A stretch of DNA of 15,426 bases from JBNRMR01 sp050309705 (GCA_050309705.1 JBNRMR010000029.1:1-15426); one strand, 5' to 3'; shown: positions 1 through 7,303, numbered from the stretch's first letter. A program made the numbers and translations. Notes: a model not told the origin generated them from the sequence alone.

Positions 1-236
1 GGCGTGGGGATGTTCGCTCTTTGAGGCGGCGGGGGAGGAGTGGCCCCTGTGCCCACATAAGGAGCCGGGGCGCGGTGAGCGTCAGAGCCCTTCTTCTGGT
101 TCTGCGAAGCCGACCCAGAGTCGCCAAACAGTTTTAGCATCAGCATAACCAGCCCAGCAGGCCAGAAAAAGATGAAGCCCAATACTATGGCGACCATCGG
201 TATATCGTTAAAGCGAAAGTCTTTGTTGCTGCTCAT
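1..236 (-). CDS. Partial single-pass membrane protein, N-terminal 78 codons, function unknown
   Basis: The reading frame starts at the ATG at 236 (minus strand) and runs off the left edge, so only the first 78 codons are present. An AAAGGGG ribosome site lies about 6 bases upstream. Residues 1-11 are polar. Residues 12-37 form one strongly hydrophobic segment containing FFWPAG, followed by LMLKLFG, which suggests a single membrane anchor without a cleavable signal. From residue 39 the chain is rich in Ser, Gln, Lys, Ala and Pro, with a run of five prolines near residue 69, so it looks like a flexible linker to a domain outside the window. Clostridial proteins with an XpaC-like (phosphatase-associated) domain can have a similar hydrophobic start, but this is only a guess. 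I do not recognise the family. Confidence 0.75.
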   Translation of the reverse strand, partial: MSSNKDFRFNDIPMVAIVLGFIFFWPAGLVMLMLKLFGDSGSASQNQKKGSDAHRAPAPYVGTGATPPPPPQRANIPT

Positions 237-288
237 TCAGACACCCCTTTTCAAAAATCTGCTTAAAACATATCAATGCTACAACAAT

Positions 289-317
289 ATTCTAACATAT
301 CCTTCCTTGCTTTGCAA
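289..317 (-). promoter_or_regulatory. Sigma-A-type promoter for the partial membrane protein gene
   Basis: On the minus strand TTGCAA (312-317) is followed after exactly 17 bases by TAGAAT (289-294). This is close to the TTGACA/TATAAT consensus, in an AT-rich stretch 53 bases before the start codon at 236. No other gene reads leftward from here. Confidence 0.65.
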
Positions 318-409
318 TATACCTATTTAAATTTTATTGATAAATTTGCAGTAGTTTTTATAAAAACTGTGCAAGCCCAGTTCTCCAGCTCTCATCTTTT
401 AAAGCTTCC

Positions 410-560
410 CTAAAGTCGCATTTATGCGCGTCAAACGTGACTTGTTTCACTAAGGCCCAGTAGAGGAATTTTAGCTGGCGCCATTTAGCAAATGGCCAAT
501 GGCAGCGCCCAAGTTTGGCCCATGGGAAAAGAACCGCCGGTCTGTTCCAAGCGGTTCTAG
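410..560. other. Hairpin-rich non-coding stretch
   Basis: The interval between the leftward promoter near 317 and the aldo/keto reductase stop at 608 has no convincing gene. A GTG-started frame on the minus strand (633-358) overlaps the reductase end, has no ribosome site, and has an odd Trp-rich composition. The segment holds several short inverted repeats: CGCAT/ATGCG at 417-428, GTCA/TGAC at 430-441, GCCATTT/AAATGGC at 480-496 (7-bp stem, 3-base loop), and the hairpin at 530-558. It could be a decayed repeat or gene remnant, or the structured 3' region of the leftward transcript. I recognise no RNA family. Confidence 0.35.
527..558 (-). terminator. Possible weak terminator after the aldo/keto reductase
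   Basis: On the minus strand AGAACCGC (558-551) pairs with GCGGTTCT (537-530), giving an 8-bp stem around a 13-base loop. Only a short run of Ts follows (plus-strand A at 527-530). It lies about 50 bases past the reductase stop codon. The position fits an intrinsic terminator, but the long loop and short T run make it weak. Confidence 0.4.
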
Positions 561-607
561 CGATTTTTAAGTATGCTGTTAAACTTTCCCGGGCCGGCCA
601 TTGCACC

Positions 608-1786
608 CTAGGCTGATAAATCCTTGTGGGCACACTCCATCATCGGCGGTATATCCAGATGATACTCACACCAGGTGCTGCACTCGCCGCAGCTTATGCA
701 GGCGTCTGCCAGGGGGCCGGAAACCGCCTTATACTGCTTGGAGAAGGCTTCCGTGTCCTTGCCCAGTTGGCGGGAAATGGAGTACCTTGCGTGGATGCCT
801 AAGATGTCCGGGAAGTTTATGCCCTGGGGGCATTGGAACTTTTCCAGGCAGTGCATACACTCGCGGCAGATATCGTTCAGCATGGCGGAAACCTTGTCAG
901 CTTCCGTCTTAAGGGCTTCCCTTTCATCCCCGCTCATCGAGGCCAGAAGGGATGCGTTCATGTCGGTCTTAAATTCACCGGGATATTTCGCGCCCACGTC
1001 CACGGTTGAAATATACGGGTTGGAAAGGCAGAAGCGCAGCATCTGAGGGTAGGTTATGGAGCAAGTGTCGCCAATTATCTTCAAAGTGGGCACCATGCCA
1101 TTGCCATTGAAGGCCTTCATGTTCACTACGCCGACACCCATATCATGGGCATATTTAATGAAGTCAAAGTTGCCGTCCTCGCCAATGGAGCGGTTAAAGA
1201 TATTATATGGCAGCTCAATCACCTGGAAAACGCCGGTGTCCAGCGCTTCTTTGATCTCCTTGCCGTCACCGTAATGGCTGGAAAAGCCCAGAAAGTTGAA
1301 ATCACCCGCCGCCTGGCGCTTAAGCGCATGGTCGATGGCGCCGCTGCTCTTGGTCTGCGCCCAGCGGTCCTCCTTTATGCCATGGAAGAAATAGACCAAC
1401 TTTATCTCCGTACTCCCGATAAAAAGCCCCTTTTCGGTCTTTCTTATGCCAAGGGCTTTCACGGAGGCGTTAAAATCCGCATCGAAGGCTTCGGGGGTGT
1501 ATGCGTGCCCCTTTGTGATGATGACAATCGGTTCGTCGATGTCGTCACGGGCGGCGATGGCTCTGCCCACGAATTCTTCGCTGACGATAGTCTCCCCGGA
1601 GCCGTTCACGCCCGTATATGCCCTTGCGGTATCGATAAGGTTTATGCCCTGGTCAAGGACAAAATCGAGCATTTCTATCGCCTGATCGGATGTTTTAAGC
1701 TTTCTTATGTTCATTGCGCCAAAGCTCACCTCGGAAACCATCAGTCCGGTTTTACCAAGGGGACGCCTTTTTACTGTAAATTTCAT
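608..1786 (-). CDS. Aldo/keto reductase with C-terminal double Fe-S cluster motif
   Basis: Predicted 392-residue cytoplasmic NAD(P)H-dependent oxidoreductase acting on an aldehyde, ketone or sugar-like substrate. The N-terminal TIM barrel (about 1-290) shows the AKR catalytic tetrad: Asp52 and Tyr57 in DTARAY, Lys92 in IITKG, His135 in YFFHGI. After it come two clusters of four cysteines: C307/C310/C313/C319 (CxxCxxCx5CP) and C363/C366/C369/C373 (CxxCxxCx3C), the ferredoxin-like tail of the large Fe-S AKR group of anaerobes. The last Cys of the second motif is followed by Glu, not the usual Pro. AGAGGT sits 8 bases before the ATG. The gene lies 32 bases after the sugar-acid dehydratase gene, so the two are probably co-transcribed and this enzyme likely reduces or oxidises an intermediate of that pathway. 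The precise substrate cannot be read from the sequence. Confidence 0.9.
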   Translation of the reverse strand: MKFTVKRRPLGKTGLMVSEVSFGAMNIRKLKTSDQAIEMLDFVLDQGINLIDTARAYTGVNGSGETIVSEEFVGRAIAARDDIDEPIVIITKGHAYTPEAFDADFNASVKALGIRKTEKGLFIGSTEIKLVYFFHGIKEDRWAQTKSSGAIDHALKRQAAGDFNFLGFSSHYGDGKEIKEALDTGVFQVIELPYNIFNRSIGEDGNFDFIKYAHDMGVGVVNMKAFNGNGMVPTLKIIGDTCSITYPQMLRFCLSNPYISTVDVGAKYPGEFKTDMNASLLASMSGDEREALKTEADKVSAMLNDICRECMHCLEKFQCPQGINFPDILGIHARYSISRQLGKDTEAFSKQYKAVSGPLADACISCGECSTWCEYHLDIPPMMECAHKDLSA

Positions 1787-1818
1787 ATTATTACCTCTAA
1801 AAAATGATATTGCCGCTG

Positions 1819-2967
1819 CTAAACTACGTCTATGCCTCCGTCGTCGCGCTTTGCGAAGGGGCGGGCCCAGGGTTTATATTTCAATGTTTTAAGATAGTCG
1901 TAGTTAAGATCTACGCCCCAGCCGGGGCCGTCGGGCAGGGGCAGATAGCCGTCCGTGGGGGAATAAATTTTTGTGATCAGATCGTTGCAGGCGGGATCGC
2001 CGCCAATATTGTGGTCGTGTGTTTCAAGGGCCAGGAAGTTGGGGATGCAGGCCGCAAAATGCATGCCAATCACCGTGGAAAGAGGGCTTAGCGGGCTGTG
2101 AGGCGCCACCACTTTGTAGCTGCACTCCGCCATTGCGGCGATCTTTTTCGTTTCTGTGAATCCTCCGCAAAGGAGTATATCCGGCTGGAGGATGTCCACG
2201 GCGTTCGCCTCCAGAAGGTCTGAAAACTCGTACTTGGTGTAAAGGCATTCGCCGGTGGCGAGGGGAGCGCCCAGCTTGTCCTTCAAAAGGGCCATCTGCT
2301 TGATGTTTTCCATGCGGATAGGCTCCTCGATGAAAAAGGGCCTGTATTCCTTTATGGCCTCGGCAAACCAGACCGCCCTATGGGGCTCGTAGTTTCGGGC
2401 GTGAAAGTCAATTCCCATCTCCATGTCGTCGCCGAAGGCATCACGGAAGGCCGCAAAGGTCTGCGCCATATTCCTGCGGCTTTCGCCCACGGGCATGTCG
2501 CCGGCAAAGGGCTGAAAAAGCTTCAGGGCCGTGTAGCCGTATTTTTCCACAAGGGCGCGGGTCTTGTCCACGGCCTCCTGGGGGGTGTTGCCCCTGGCGC
2601 TGCCGCTGTAGCACCAGATCTTGTCGCGGGTGGGGCCGCCAAAAAGCTTGTACACGGGCATGTTTGCCAGCTTGCCCATTATGTCCCAGAGGGCCAGGTC
2701 AATGCCGGATATGGCGGAGTTTAAGATCGATCCGCCGGGGAAGCGGGAGTAGTTGTAGAGAAATTGCCAGATGTACTCCGGGCGCGTGGGATCTTGGCCG
2801 ATGAGCCACTCCCTGAAATATTCAATGCAGGCTGCTGTGGCAAGATCAGGCCCGCAGGAATACGCTTCGCCGATGCCGTGGACGCCGTTGTCGGTATCAA
2901 CGCGCACATAGACGTAATTGCGCCGGGAAGGATTGACCACATAGACCTTTATGTCAGTGATTTTCAT
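1819..2967 (-). CDS. Enolase-superfamily (mandelate racemase/DgoD-like) sugar-acid dehydratase
   Basis: A 382-residue protein of the mandelate racemase/muconate lactonizing group, probably removing water from a C5/C6 aldonic or aldaric acid to give a 2-keto-3-deoxy product. An N-terminal capping domain (about 1-115) precedes a Mg2+-binding barrel. Likely metal ligands are Asp187 (DFHAR), Glu214 (FIEEP) and Glu240 (TGE). Asp263 (QPD) with His290 (APHSPLSP) forms the usual dyad, and Glu315 (LETHD) is in place. His189, two residues after the first ligand, is a hallmark of galactonate/mannonate-type dehydratases. The KxK motif of racemases is absent (Lys149-Leu-Phe). An in-frame ATG 11 codons upstream lacks a ribosome site; the chosen start has GGGAGGAA 7 bases before it. 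First gene of the leftward arm, divergent from a uronate-dehydrogenase-like gene. A cycloisomerase acting on aldarolactone is an alternative role. Confidence 0.88.
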   Translation of the reverse strand: MKITDIKVYVVNPSRRNYVYVRVDTDNGVHGIGEAYSCGPDLATAACIEYFREWLIGQDPTRPEYIWQFLYNYSRFPGGSILNSAISGIDLALWDIMGKLANMPVYKLFGGPTRDKIWCYSGSARGNTPQEAVDKTRALVEKYGYTALKLFQPFAGDMPVGESRRNMAQTFAAFRDAFGDDMEMGIDFHARNYEPHRAVWFAEAIKEYRPFFIEEPIRMENIKQMALLKDKLGAPLATGECLYTKYEFSDLLEANAVDILQPDILLCGGFTETKKIAAMAECSYKVVAPHSPLSPLSTVIGMHFAACIPNFLALETHDHNIGGDPACNDLITKIYSPTDGYLPLPDGPGWGVDLNYDYLKTLKYKPWARPFAKRDDGGIDVV

Positions 2968-3005
2968 AGAAGATTCCTCCCTGATAAAAAATGAATGCAT
3001 AATTA

Positions 3006-3034
3006 ATTATAGCATGTTGAAAAGATCACCGCAA
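3006..3034 (-). promoter_or_regulatory. Promoter of the dehydratase - aldo/keto reductase pair
   Basis: On the minus strand TTGCGG (3029-3034) and a perfect TATAAT (3006-3011) are 17 bases apart. A TGC directly before the -10 makes an extended -10 element. It lies about 40 bases before the dehydratase start. Confidence 0.6.
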
Positions 3035-3151
3035 TGTTTGTCAGGCTCTACTTTGGTCTGTCTTGCCTGATTTGTCCTCACCTCCATCACGCAGCTTGCT
3101 ATTTCCTGCATATAAGGCGACGCACCCTCTTAGTCCGCGCCGGAGGGAAGA

Positions 3152-3180
3152 TTGACATTGGGGTGGGAGTAAATTAATAT
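3152..3180 (+). promoter_or_regulatory. Promoter of the SDR - GH3 pair
   Basis: A perfect TTGACA (3152-3157) is followed after 17 bases by TAATAT (3175-3180), 37 bases before the start codon at 3217. A TATAAT at 3186-3191 also occurs but is 28 bases from the -35, too far for that pairing. This promoter and the leftward one lie about 120 bases apart, so a shared regulator could bind between them; no convincing operator was found. Confidence 0.6.
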
Positions 3181-3216
3181 ACAGATATAATCAATCAAAA
3201 CAAAGAGAGGCTTTAT

Positions 3217-4113
3217 ATGAAAAAGAGGATCTTTATTACCGGCGGGACGGGACGGATAGGCGGCTGCATTGCCCAGGCGCTCAGGCAGTACGGAAGGTAT
3301 GATGTGGCGGTGGGCACAAGGGGCGAGGGCAATGGCGAGGACACCGTCCATGTGGACTATTCCAGCCAGGAATCCTTGGTGGACGCATTGAAGGGCGTGC
3401 ACACAGTCATACATATGGGTTACTACATGCGCGGGGATAAATTCATCGAAGAACACATTGACGGGAACGTAAAAACAGCCTGTTATCTTTATGAGGCGGC
3501 CAGAATCAACGGTGTGAAAAGGGTGATATTCGGGTCGTCCAACCATGTTTTTGGCTACTATGAAAAAGGCGAGCACATAACATCCGACAGCCTTTACAGG
3601 CCTGACAGCAACTACGGCCTTTCAAAATGCATGGTGGAGCTGGTGGGCAGATATTACTCCGATCGCTACGGCATATCCTGCATGAACATACGCATAGGCA
3701 ATTTCGGCAACCCGCCCAATATTCCCAGAGATGACCGCGCCACATATGTCTGGCTTTCAAGCAGGGATTGTGCCCAGCTTTTCATTAAAGCGGTGGAATA
3801 TGATGAAAGCTGCAAGTATCTGCATATGTTCGGCATGTCGGGCAACACAGGCGGATTTTTCGACACTTCCGACAACGCTGTGATTGGCTATGAGCCGGAG
3901 GACGACGGCGCTTTGTACAGGGGGAAAACCCAGGGACATCAGACGATATATTACAGCCTTCCCAACGATGCCATGACAAAGCACAAATATGTGGGCGGTT
4001 ACAACATTGTTTTGGACAAAGACGGAAAGGTGGACGAAGAATACCTTGCGGCGCTTACCGCCGAATATGAGGAGATGGAAAGAACGAGGAAGGAGAAGTG
4101 CAATGGAAAATGA
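3217..4113 (+). CDS. Uronate-dehydrogenase-like SDR (NAD-dependent epimerase/dehydratase family)
   Basis: A 298-residue extended short-chain dehydrogenase, probably NAD-dependent oxidation of D-glucuronate or D-galacturonate to the aldarolactone in the cytoplasm. The Rossmann motif is GGTGRIG at 9-15. The catalytic set is Ser108 (SSNHVFGYY) with Tyr133 and Lys137 (YGLSK). The run SSNH...GYY, YGLSKCMVE, then RIGNF and TYVWLSSRDCAQL resembles the pattern I recall from Agrobacterium/Pseudomonas uronate dehydrogenase, where a Trp-Leu/Phe-Ser segment binds the substrate carboxylate. It is about 30 residues longer than those enzymes, with a charged C-terminal helix. AGAGAGG stands 6 bases before the ATG. 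Its end overlaps the GH3 gene by 11 bases, suggesting translational coupling. The divergent sugar-acid dehydratase supports a uronate/aldarate role. A generic sugar epimerase/dehydratase is the alternative. Confidence 0.82.
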   Translation: MKKRIFITGGTGRIGGCIAQALRQYGRYDVAVGTRGEGNGEDTVHVDYSSQESLVDALKGVHTVIHMGYYMRGDKFIEEHIDGNVKTACYLYEAARINGVKRVIFGSSNHVFGYYEKGEHITSDSLYRPDSNYGLSKCMVELVGRYYSDRYGISCMNIRIGNFGNPPNIPRDDRATYVWLSSRDCAQLFIKAVEYDESCKYLHMFGMSGNTGGFFDTSDNAVIGYEPEDDGALYRGKTQGHQTIYYSLPNDAMTKHKYVGGYNIVLDKDGKVDEEYLAALTAEYEEMERTRKEKCNGK

Positions 4114-6175
4114 AACAGCAATGAAAAGAGCATGGGAGCTTGTAAACCAGATGACACTGGACGAAATGGCGTCGCAGCTTCGCTATCAGGCGCCGGCCAT
4201 AGAACGACTGGGCATACCGGAGTATAACTGGTGGAACGAGGCGCTGCACGGCGTGGCGCGAGCGGGCGTTGCCACAATGTTTCCCCAGGCGATTGGACTT
4301 GCCGCCATGTTTGACGCGGAGCTGATGGGTAAAATCGCTCAGGCGGTAGCCAATGAGGGCAGGGCGAAGTATAACGCTCAGTCGGAATATGGCGACAGGG
4401 ACATATACAAGGGCCTTACGTTTTGGTCGCCCAATATAAACATATTCCGCGATCCCAGATGGGGAAGGGGCCACGAGACATACGGCGAAGACCCGTTCCT
4501 GACTTCTCGCCTTGGGGTGGAGTTCGTGAAGGGCTTGCAGGGGGAAGGCGAGCATATGAAGGCAGCCGCCTGTGCAAAACATTTTGCGGTTCACTCCGGA
4601 CCGGAGGATCTGCGGCATGAATTTGACGCTTTGGTTTGCGAAAAGGATCTTTGGGAAACTTATCTTCCGGCTTTTGAGGCGCTGGTGACAGAGGCGAAAG
4701 TGGAGGCCGTTATGGGGGCATACAATCGTGTGAATGGCGAGCCCGCATGCGGCAGCAATCGCCTGCTGGTGGAGATACTTCGCGGACAGTGGAAGTTTGA
4801 AGGGCATGTGGTCTCCGACTGCTGGGCCATACGCGACTTCCACACCCACCACAAGGTAACAGCCAATGCTGTTGAAAGTGCGGCCATGGCGCTTAAAGCC
4901 GGCTGCGATCTGAACTGCGGCATCACATACATGCACATTATACAGGCGTATGAAGAAGGAATGGTCACCAAAGAGGAGATAGCAAGGGCGGCGGCGAGGC
5001 TGATGGCCACACGAATTAAGCTGGGCATTTTGGGCGGGGAAGGCAGCCAGCATGACATTATCCCCTATGATGTGAACGATTGCGACCAGCACGCGCAGCT
5101 GGCCCTTGAGGCGGCAAGGCGCAGCATGGTTTTGCTTAAAAATGATGGGATACTGCCACTTAATATGGATGAGCTTAAGTCAATAGCCGTCATAGGCCCC
5201 AATGCGGACAATATCCGCGCGCTGGAGGGCAATTATAATGGCACATCATCAAGAAGCGTGACATTCCTGGAGGGGTTAAGGGCGAAGTGCGAAGGCAAAA
5301 TTCGTATAAACTACAGCGAGGGCTGCCATCTTTACGATGATATTGTCGAAAGGATGTGCAAGCCGGGGGATCGCCTGGCTGAAGCTTACGCGGCGGCCAA
5401 GGCCAGCGATGTGGTTTTGCTTTGCCTGGGCCTTGATGTGAGGATAGAGGGCGAGGAGAATGACAGCGGCTATAAGGCTGGCGACAAGCCCGACCTGGAG
5501 CTGCCGGCAGTTCAAAGGAAGCTTATTGAAGAGGTGGCGAAAGCGGGCAAGCCCATGGTGATAATCTTGGCGGCAGGAAGTGCGCTGAGGGTTGAGGAGG
5601 CCAGCGCGGTGCTGGGCGCATGGTATCCCGGCCAGGCAGGGGGAACGGCGGCGGCGGAGATAATCTTCGGCGAAGTTTCGCCCTCGGGCAAGCTGCCAGT
5701 GACATTCTATCAGAGCGCCGACGACCTGCCGGATTTCGGCGACTACTCGATGAAAAACCGCACCTACCGCTATTACATGGAAAGGCCCTTGTATCCCTTT
5801 GGCTATGGGCTTTCCTACTGCGAATTCGATCTGGAGGAAGTGCGGCTGGAGGGAATGGTGGTGAAGGCAAAAATCACAAACAGGGGCGGGATGAGGGCGG
5901 CCCAGATTGTGCAGGTGTACATCAAAGACGACGAATCGCGCCATGCTCCGCCCAACCCCAGCCTTTGCGGTTTTTTGCGGGTTTCCCTTGAGCCGGGCGA
6001 GAGCGGGGAGGTTGAAATCGACATTCCCGGGAGCGCTTTGACTGTGGTGGACGAGGCTGGAAACCGCTTTGTGGACGGAAAGAGCTTCAGCGTGTATGTG
6101 GGCTTCTCACAGCCCGATGAAAGAAGCGCACAACTTACGGGGCAAAGGCCGGTGCGGCTTTCACTGGCTTTATAG
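4103..6175 (+). CDS. Glycoside hydrolase family 3 beta-glycosidase (beta-xylosidase/beta-glucosidase-like)
   Basis: A 690-residue GH3 enzyme removing terminal non-reducing beta-linked sugars. The N-terminal barrel (about 1-310) has NWWNEALHG (42-50), the segment NINIFRDPRWGRGHETYGED (111-130), the substrate-binding KH dyad (159-160), and the nucleophile Asp239 in VVSDCWAI. The alpha/beta sandwich (about 335-535) carries an acidic loop IEGEEND (448-454) that should supply the acid/base Glu. A fibronectin III-like domain follows (about 575-690), starting after YPFGYGLSY. The NWWNEALHG signature is typical of bacterial GH3 beta-xylosidases. There is no signal peptide, so it should act on imported oligosaccharides. 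The start was chosen because GGAAGGAG lies 8-15 bases upstream; the frame is open further upstream inside the SDR gene but lacks a ribosome site. Overlaps the SDR by 11 bases; partner in uronosyl-oligosaccharide use. Confidence 0.93.
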   Translation: MENETAMKRAWELVNQMTLDEMASQLRYQAPAIERLGIPEYNWWNEALHGVARAGVATMFPQAIGLAAMFDAELMGKIAQAVANEGRAKYNAQSEYGDRDIYKGLTFWSPNINIFRDPRWGRGHETYGEDPFLTSRLGVEFVKGLQGEGEHMKAAACAKHFAVHSGPEDLRHEFDALVCEKDLWETYLPAFEALVTEAKVEAVMGAYNRVNGEPACGSNRLLVEILRGQWKFEGHVVSDCWAIRDFHTHHKVTANAVESAAMALKAGCDLNCGITYMHIIQAYEEGMVTKEEIARAAARLMATRIKLGILGGEGSQHDIIPYDVNDCDQHAQLALEAARRSMVLLKNDGILPLNMDELKSIAVIGPNADNIRALEGNYNGTSSRSVTFLEGLRAKCEGKIRINYSEGCHLYDDIVERMCKPGDRLAEAYAAAKASDVVLLCLGLDVRIEGEENDSGYKAGDKPDLELPAVQRKLIEEVAKAGKPMVIILAAGSALRVEEASAVLGAWYPGQAGGTAAAEIIFGEVSPSGKLPVTFYQSADDLPDFGDYSMKNRTYRYYMERPLYPFGYGLSYCEFDLEEVRLEGMVVKAKITNRGGMRAAQIVQVYIKDDESRHAPPNPSLCGFLRVSLEPGESGEVEIDIPGSALTVVDEAGNRFVDGKSFSVYVGFSQPDERSAQLTGQRPVRLSLAL

Positions 6176-6231
6176 CAGGCAAGGAAAAGGGGCGCGTCCA
6201 AAACATCGGCGGCGGGCCCACCCGCCCACGC

Positions 6232-6266
6232 AAAAAAACAACCTGCAATCCAGCAGGTTGTTTTTT
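6232..6266. terminator. Strong bidirectional intrinsic terminator
   Basis: CAACCTGC (6239-6246) and GCAGGTTG (6253-6260) form an 8-bp stem with a 6-base loop. It is flanked by A7 on the left (6232-6238) and T6 on the right (6261-6266), so it can end transcription in both directions: the GH3 operon from the left and the cda operon, after the fos remnant, from the right. A second small hairpin GGCGGG/CCCGCC (6211-6226) lies just upstream. Confidence 0.88.
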
Positions 6267-6465
6267 GCTCCCAAAGGGGCTGCAGGAAAGCAAGGAGCCT
6301 TTCCCTTGACGATGCTTTCACTAACCCACAATGCAGGGGAGGGGTATTTATGTTCCGGAAGGATAGGCTTTTTCTGATATGCGACTGATCGCTGCGCTCA
6401 GTGCCAGTTTGAAGCCCTGGCCGATAATGTCCGGGAATGCAGGGAAGTTTAAACCGAAACGCCAT
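6267..6465. other. Intergenic stretch with no recognised content
   Basis: Between the bidirectional terminator and the fos remnant I see no gene, promoter or repeat. Short open frames on both strands lack ribosome sites and familiar motifs. It may be further debris of the rearrangement that left the fos remnant. Confidence 0.4.
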
Positions 6466-6603
6466 TCATTTTGAATATCTTTCCAGGCGTTTTTCAAGGC
6501 TGCCGGAGTGAGGATCAAAGAGATGGCCGCCAAAATCGTAGAAGTAAATCGACCGCCCTTCGCCGTCAACCCGAGTTCGCTCGTTAAGCGGCTTGCCATA
6601 CAT
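6466..6603 (-). pseudogene. C-terminal remnant of a FosX/FosA-like fosfomycin-resistance (VOC superfamily) gene
   Basis: A 45-codon frame (counted from the ATG at 6603) ends with TGA at 6466-6468. Its protein contains GEGRSIYFYDFGGHLFDPHS followed by GSLEKRLERYSK. This closely matches the end of Listeria-type FosX as I recall it: GEGRSIYFYDFDNHLFELH followed by a TLEERLKRY-type tail. Only about the last third of a normal roughly 130-residue protein is present; the first metal-binding half is missing. Glu in the HLFELH segment, a metal ligand in this family, is Asp here (HLFDPH). There is no ribosome site, and the frame runs back into the CBS gene in another phase. The recognisable homology begins within about 10 bases of the CBS stop, pointing to a deletion junction. 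I infer a dead fragment. Confidence 0.8.
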
Positions 6604-6607
6604 TGGT

Positions 6608-7303
6608 TTATCTGCCCACAATGTCGTGGGGGGTGATGACGCCCAGCAGCTTTTCGTGGGGATGGCCGTGCTCGGTGATGAATATCATGCCTATGCGTCG
6701 TGACTGCTTGAGTGAGTCCATGAAAAGGGTTTCGGCGTCGGAGAGCAATGTGTGCCTGCCAAGGAAATGGAATGACTCTGTGGCGTGCATCTTAAGGGGC
6801 AGGAAATCCCTAAAATAGTGCAGGGTGGTTTCTTCGGTTATTTCTATGCAGCCGCGATCAAGCATGTATGAAAAGGGCGTGCTGGCGCTGAAAACCGACC
6901 TCAGCATGCCGCCCTCTACCACGGGGACATGAGAAAAGCCCCGCTCCTTCATTTTGCGCATAAGGGGAAGGACGGGGTCGCCTATCCGCGCAGTCATTAT
7001 GTTGGGGGGCTTGGTGGCAAACTGATAGCATCTGCTGGGGTTCTCAACCCGGTATATGGTGTCGCGCAGAAGGTCTATCATGGCCTGGCTGGGCTCCACG
7101 GAATACTGGCTGTCGATCTTCTCGTTGTGGCTTAAAAGATTGCGCACCTCACGGCAATACTTGATCTCCCTCTTGATATCGTCGTATTGCCTGAGGCGCT
7201 CCAGCTCGCCCACCGCCCTCCCGTCCTGGGGAAAGCCGTAGGTATCAATGGCCGTTTGCTCAAGCTGCTTGTAAAGATCAAGAAATTCGTCCGTTCTGCT
7301 CAT
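6608..7303 (-). CDS. HEPN-like N-terminal domain fused to a CBS-domain pair
   Basis: A 231-residue cytoplasmic protein. Residues 1-92 are predicted mainly helical and contain CREVRNLLSHN (50-60). Its RNxxxH core (Arg54-Asn55...His59) is the signature of HEPN domains, many of which are RNases; an enzyme activity here is inference. Residues about 100-231 form two CBS motifs, seen as MTARIGDPVLPLMRKMKERG...VPVVEGG and a second ending LLGVITPHDIV. CBS pairs bind adenine nucleotides, and some (DarB, CbpA, CbpB) bind c-di-AMP, which is pertinent because this is the last intact gene of the cdaA operon. The start is the ATG with AAGGAG 6 bases upstream; an in-frame upstream ATG inside the preceding gene has none. 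The gene begins 37 bases after the ATPase stop. Biochemical role unknown. Confidence 0.82.
   Translation of the reverse strand: MSRTDEFLDLYKQLEQTAIDTYGFPQDGRAVGELERLRQYDDIKREIKYCREVRNLLSHNEKIDSQYSVEPSQAMIDLLRDTIYRVENPSRCYQFATKPPNIMTARIGDPVLPLMRKMKERGFSHVPVVEGGMLRSVFSASTPFSYMLDRGCIEITEETTLHYFRDFLPLKMHATESFHFLGRHTLLSDAETLFMDSLKQSRRIGMIFITEHGHPHEKLLGVITPHDIVGR

Noticed and set aside
358..633. Minus-strand frame of 91 codons overlapping the aldo/keto reductase end
   Set aside because: GTG start inside another gene, no ribosome site, Trp-rich unfamiliar composition; overlaps hairpin-rich DNA. More likely chance.
3041..3070. TCAGGC/GCCTGA inverted repeat as an operator between the divergent promoters
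   Set aside because: Six-base arms 18 bases apart are likely by chance, and no regulator gene is present to match it.
4055..5092. Long minus-strand frame opposite the GH3 gene
   Set aside because: It is an antisense shadow of a high-GC gene with clear GH3 motifs on the plus strand.
6348..6599. Minus-strand frame of 83 codons after the CBS gene
   Set aside because: It overlaps the fos remnant in another phase, has no ribosome site and no family features; the FosX match shows which frame was real.
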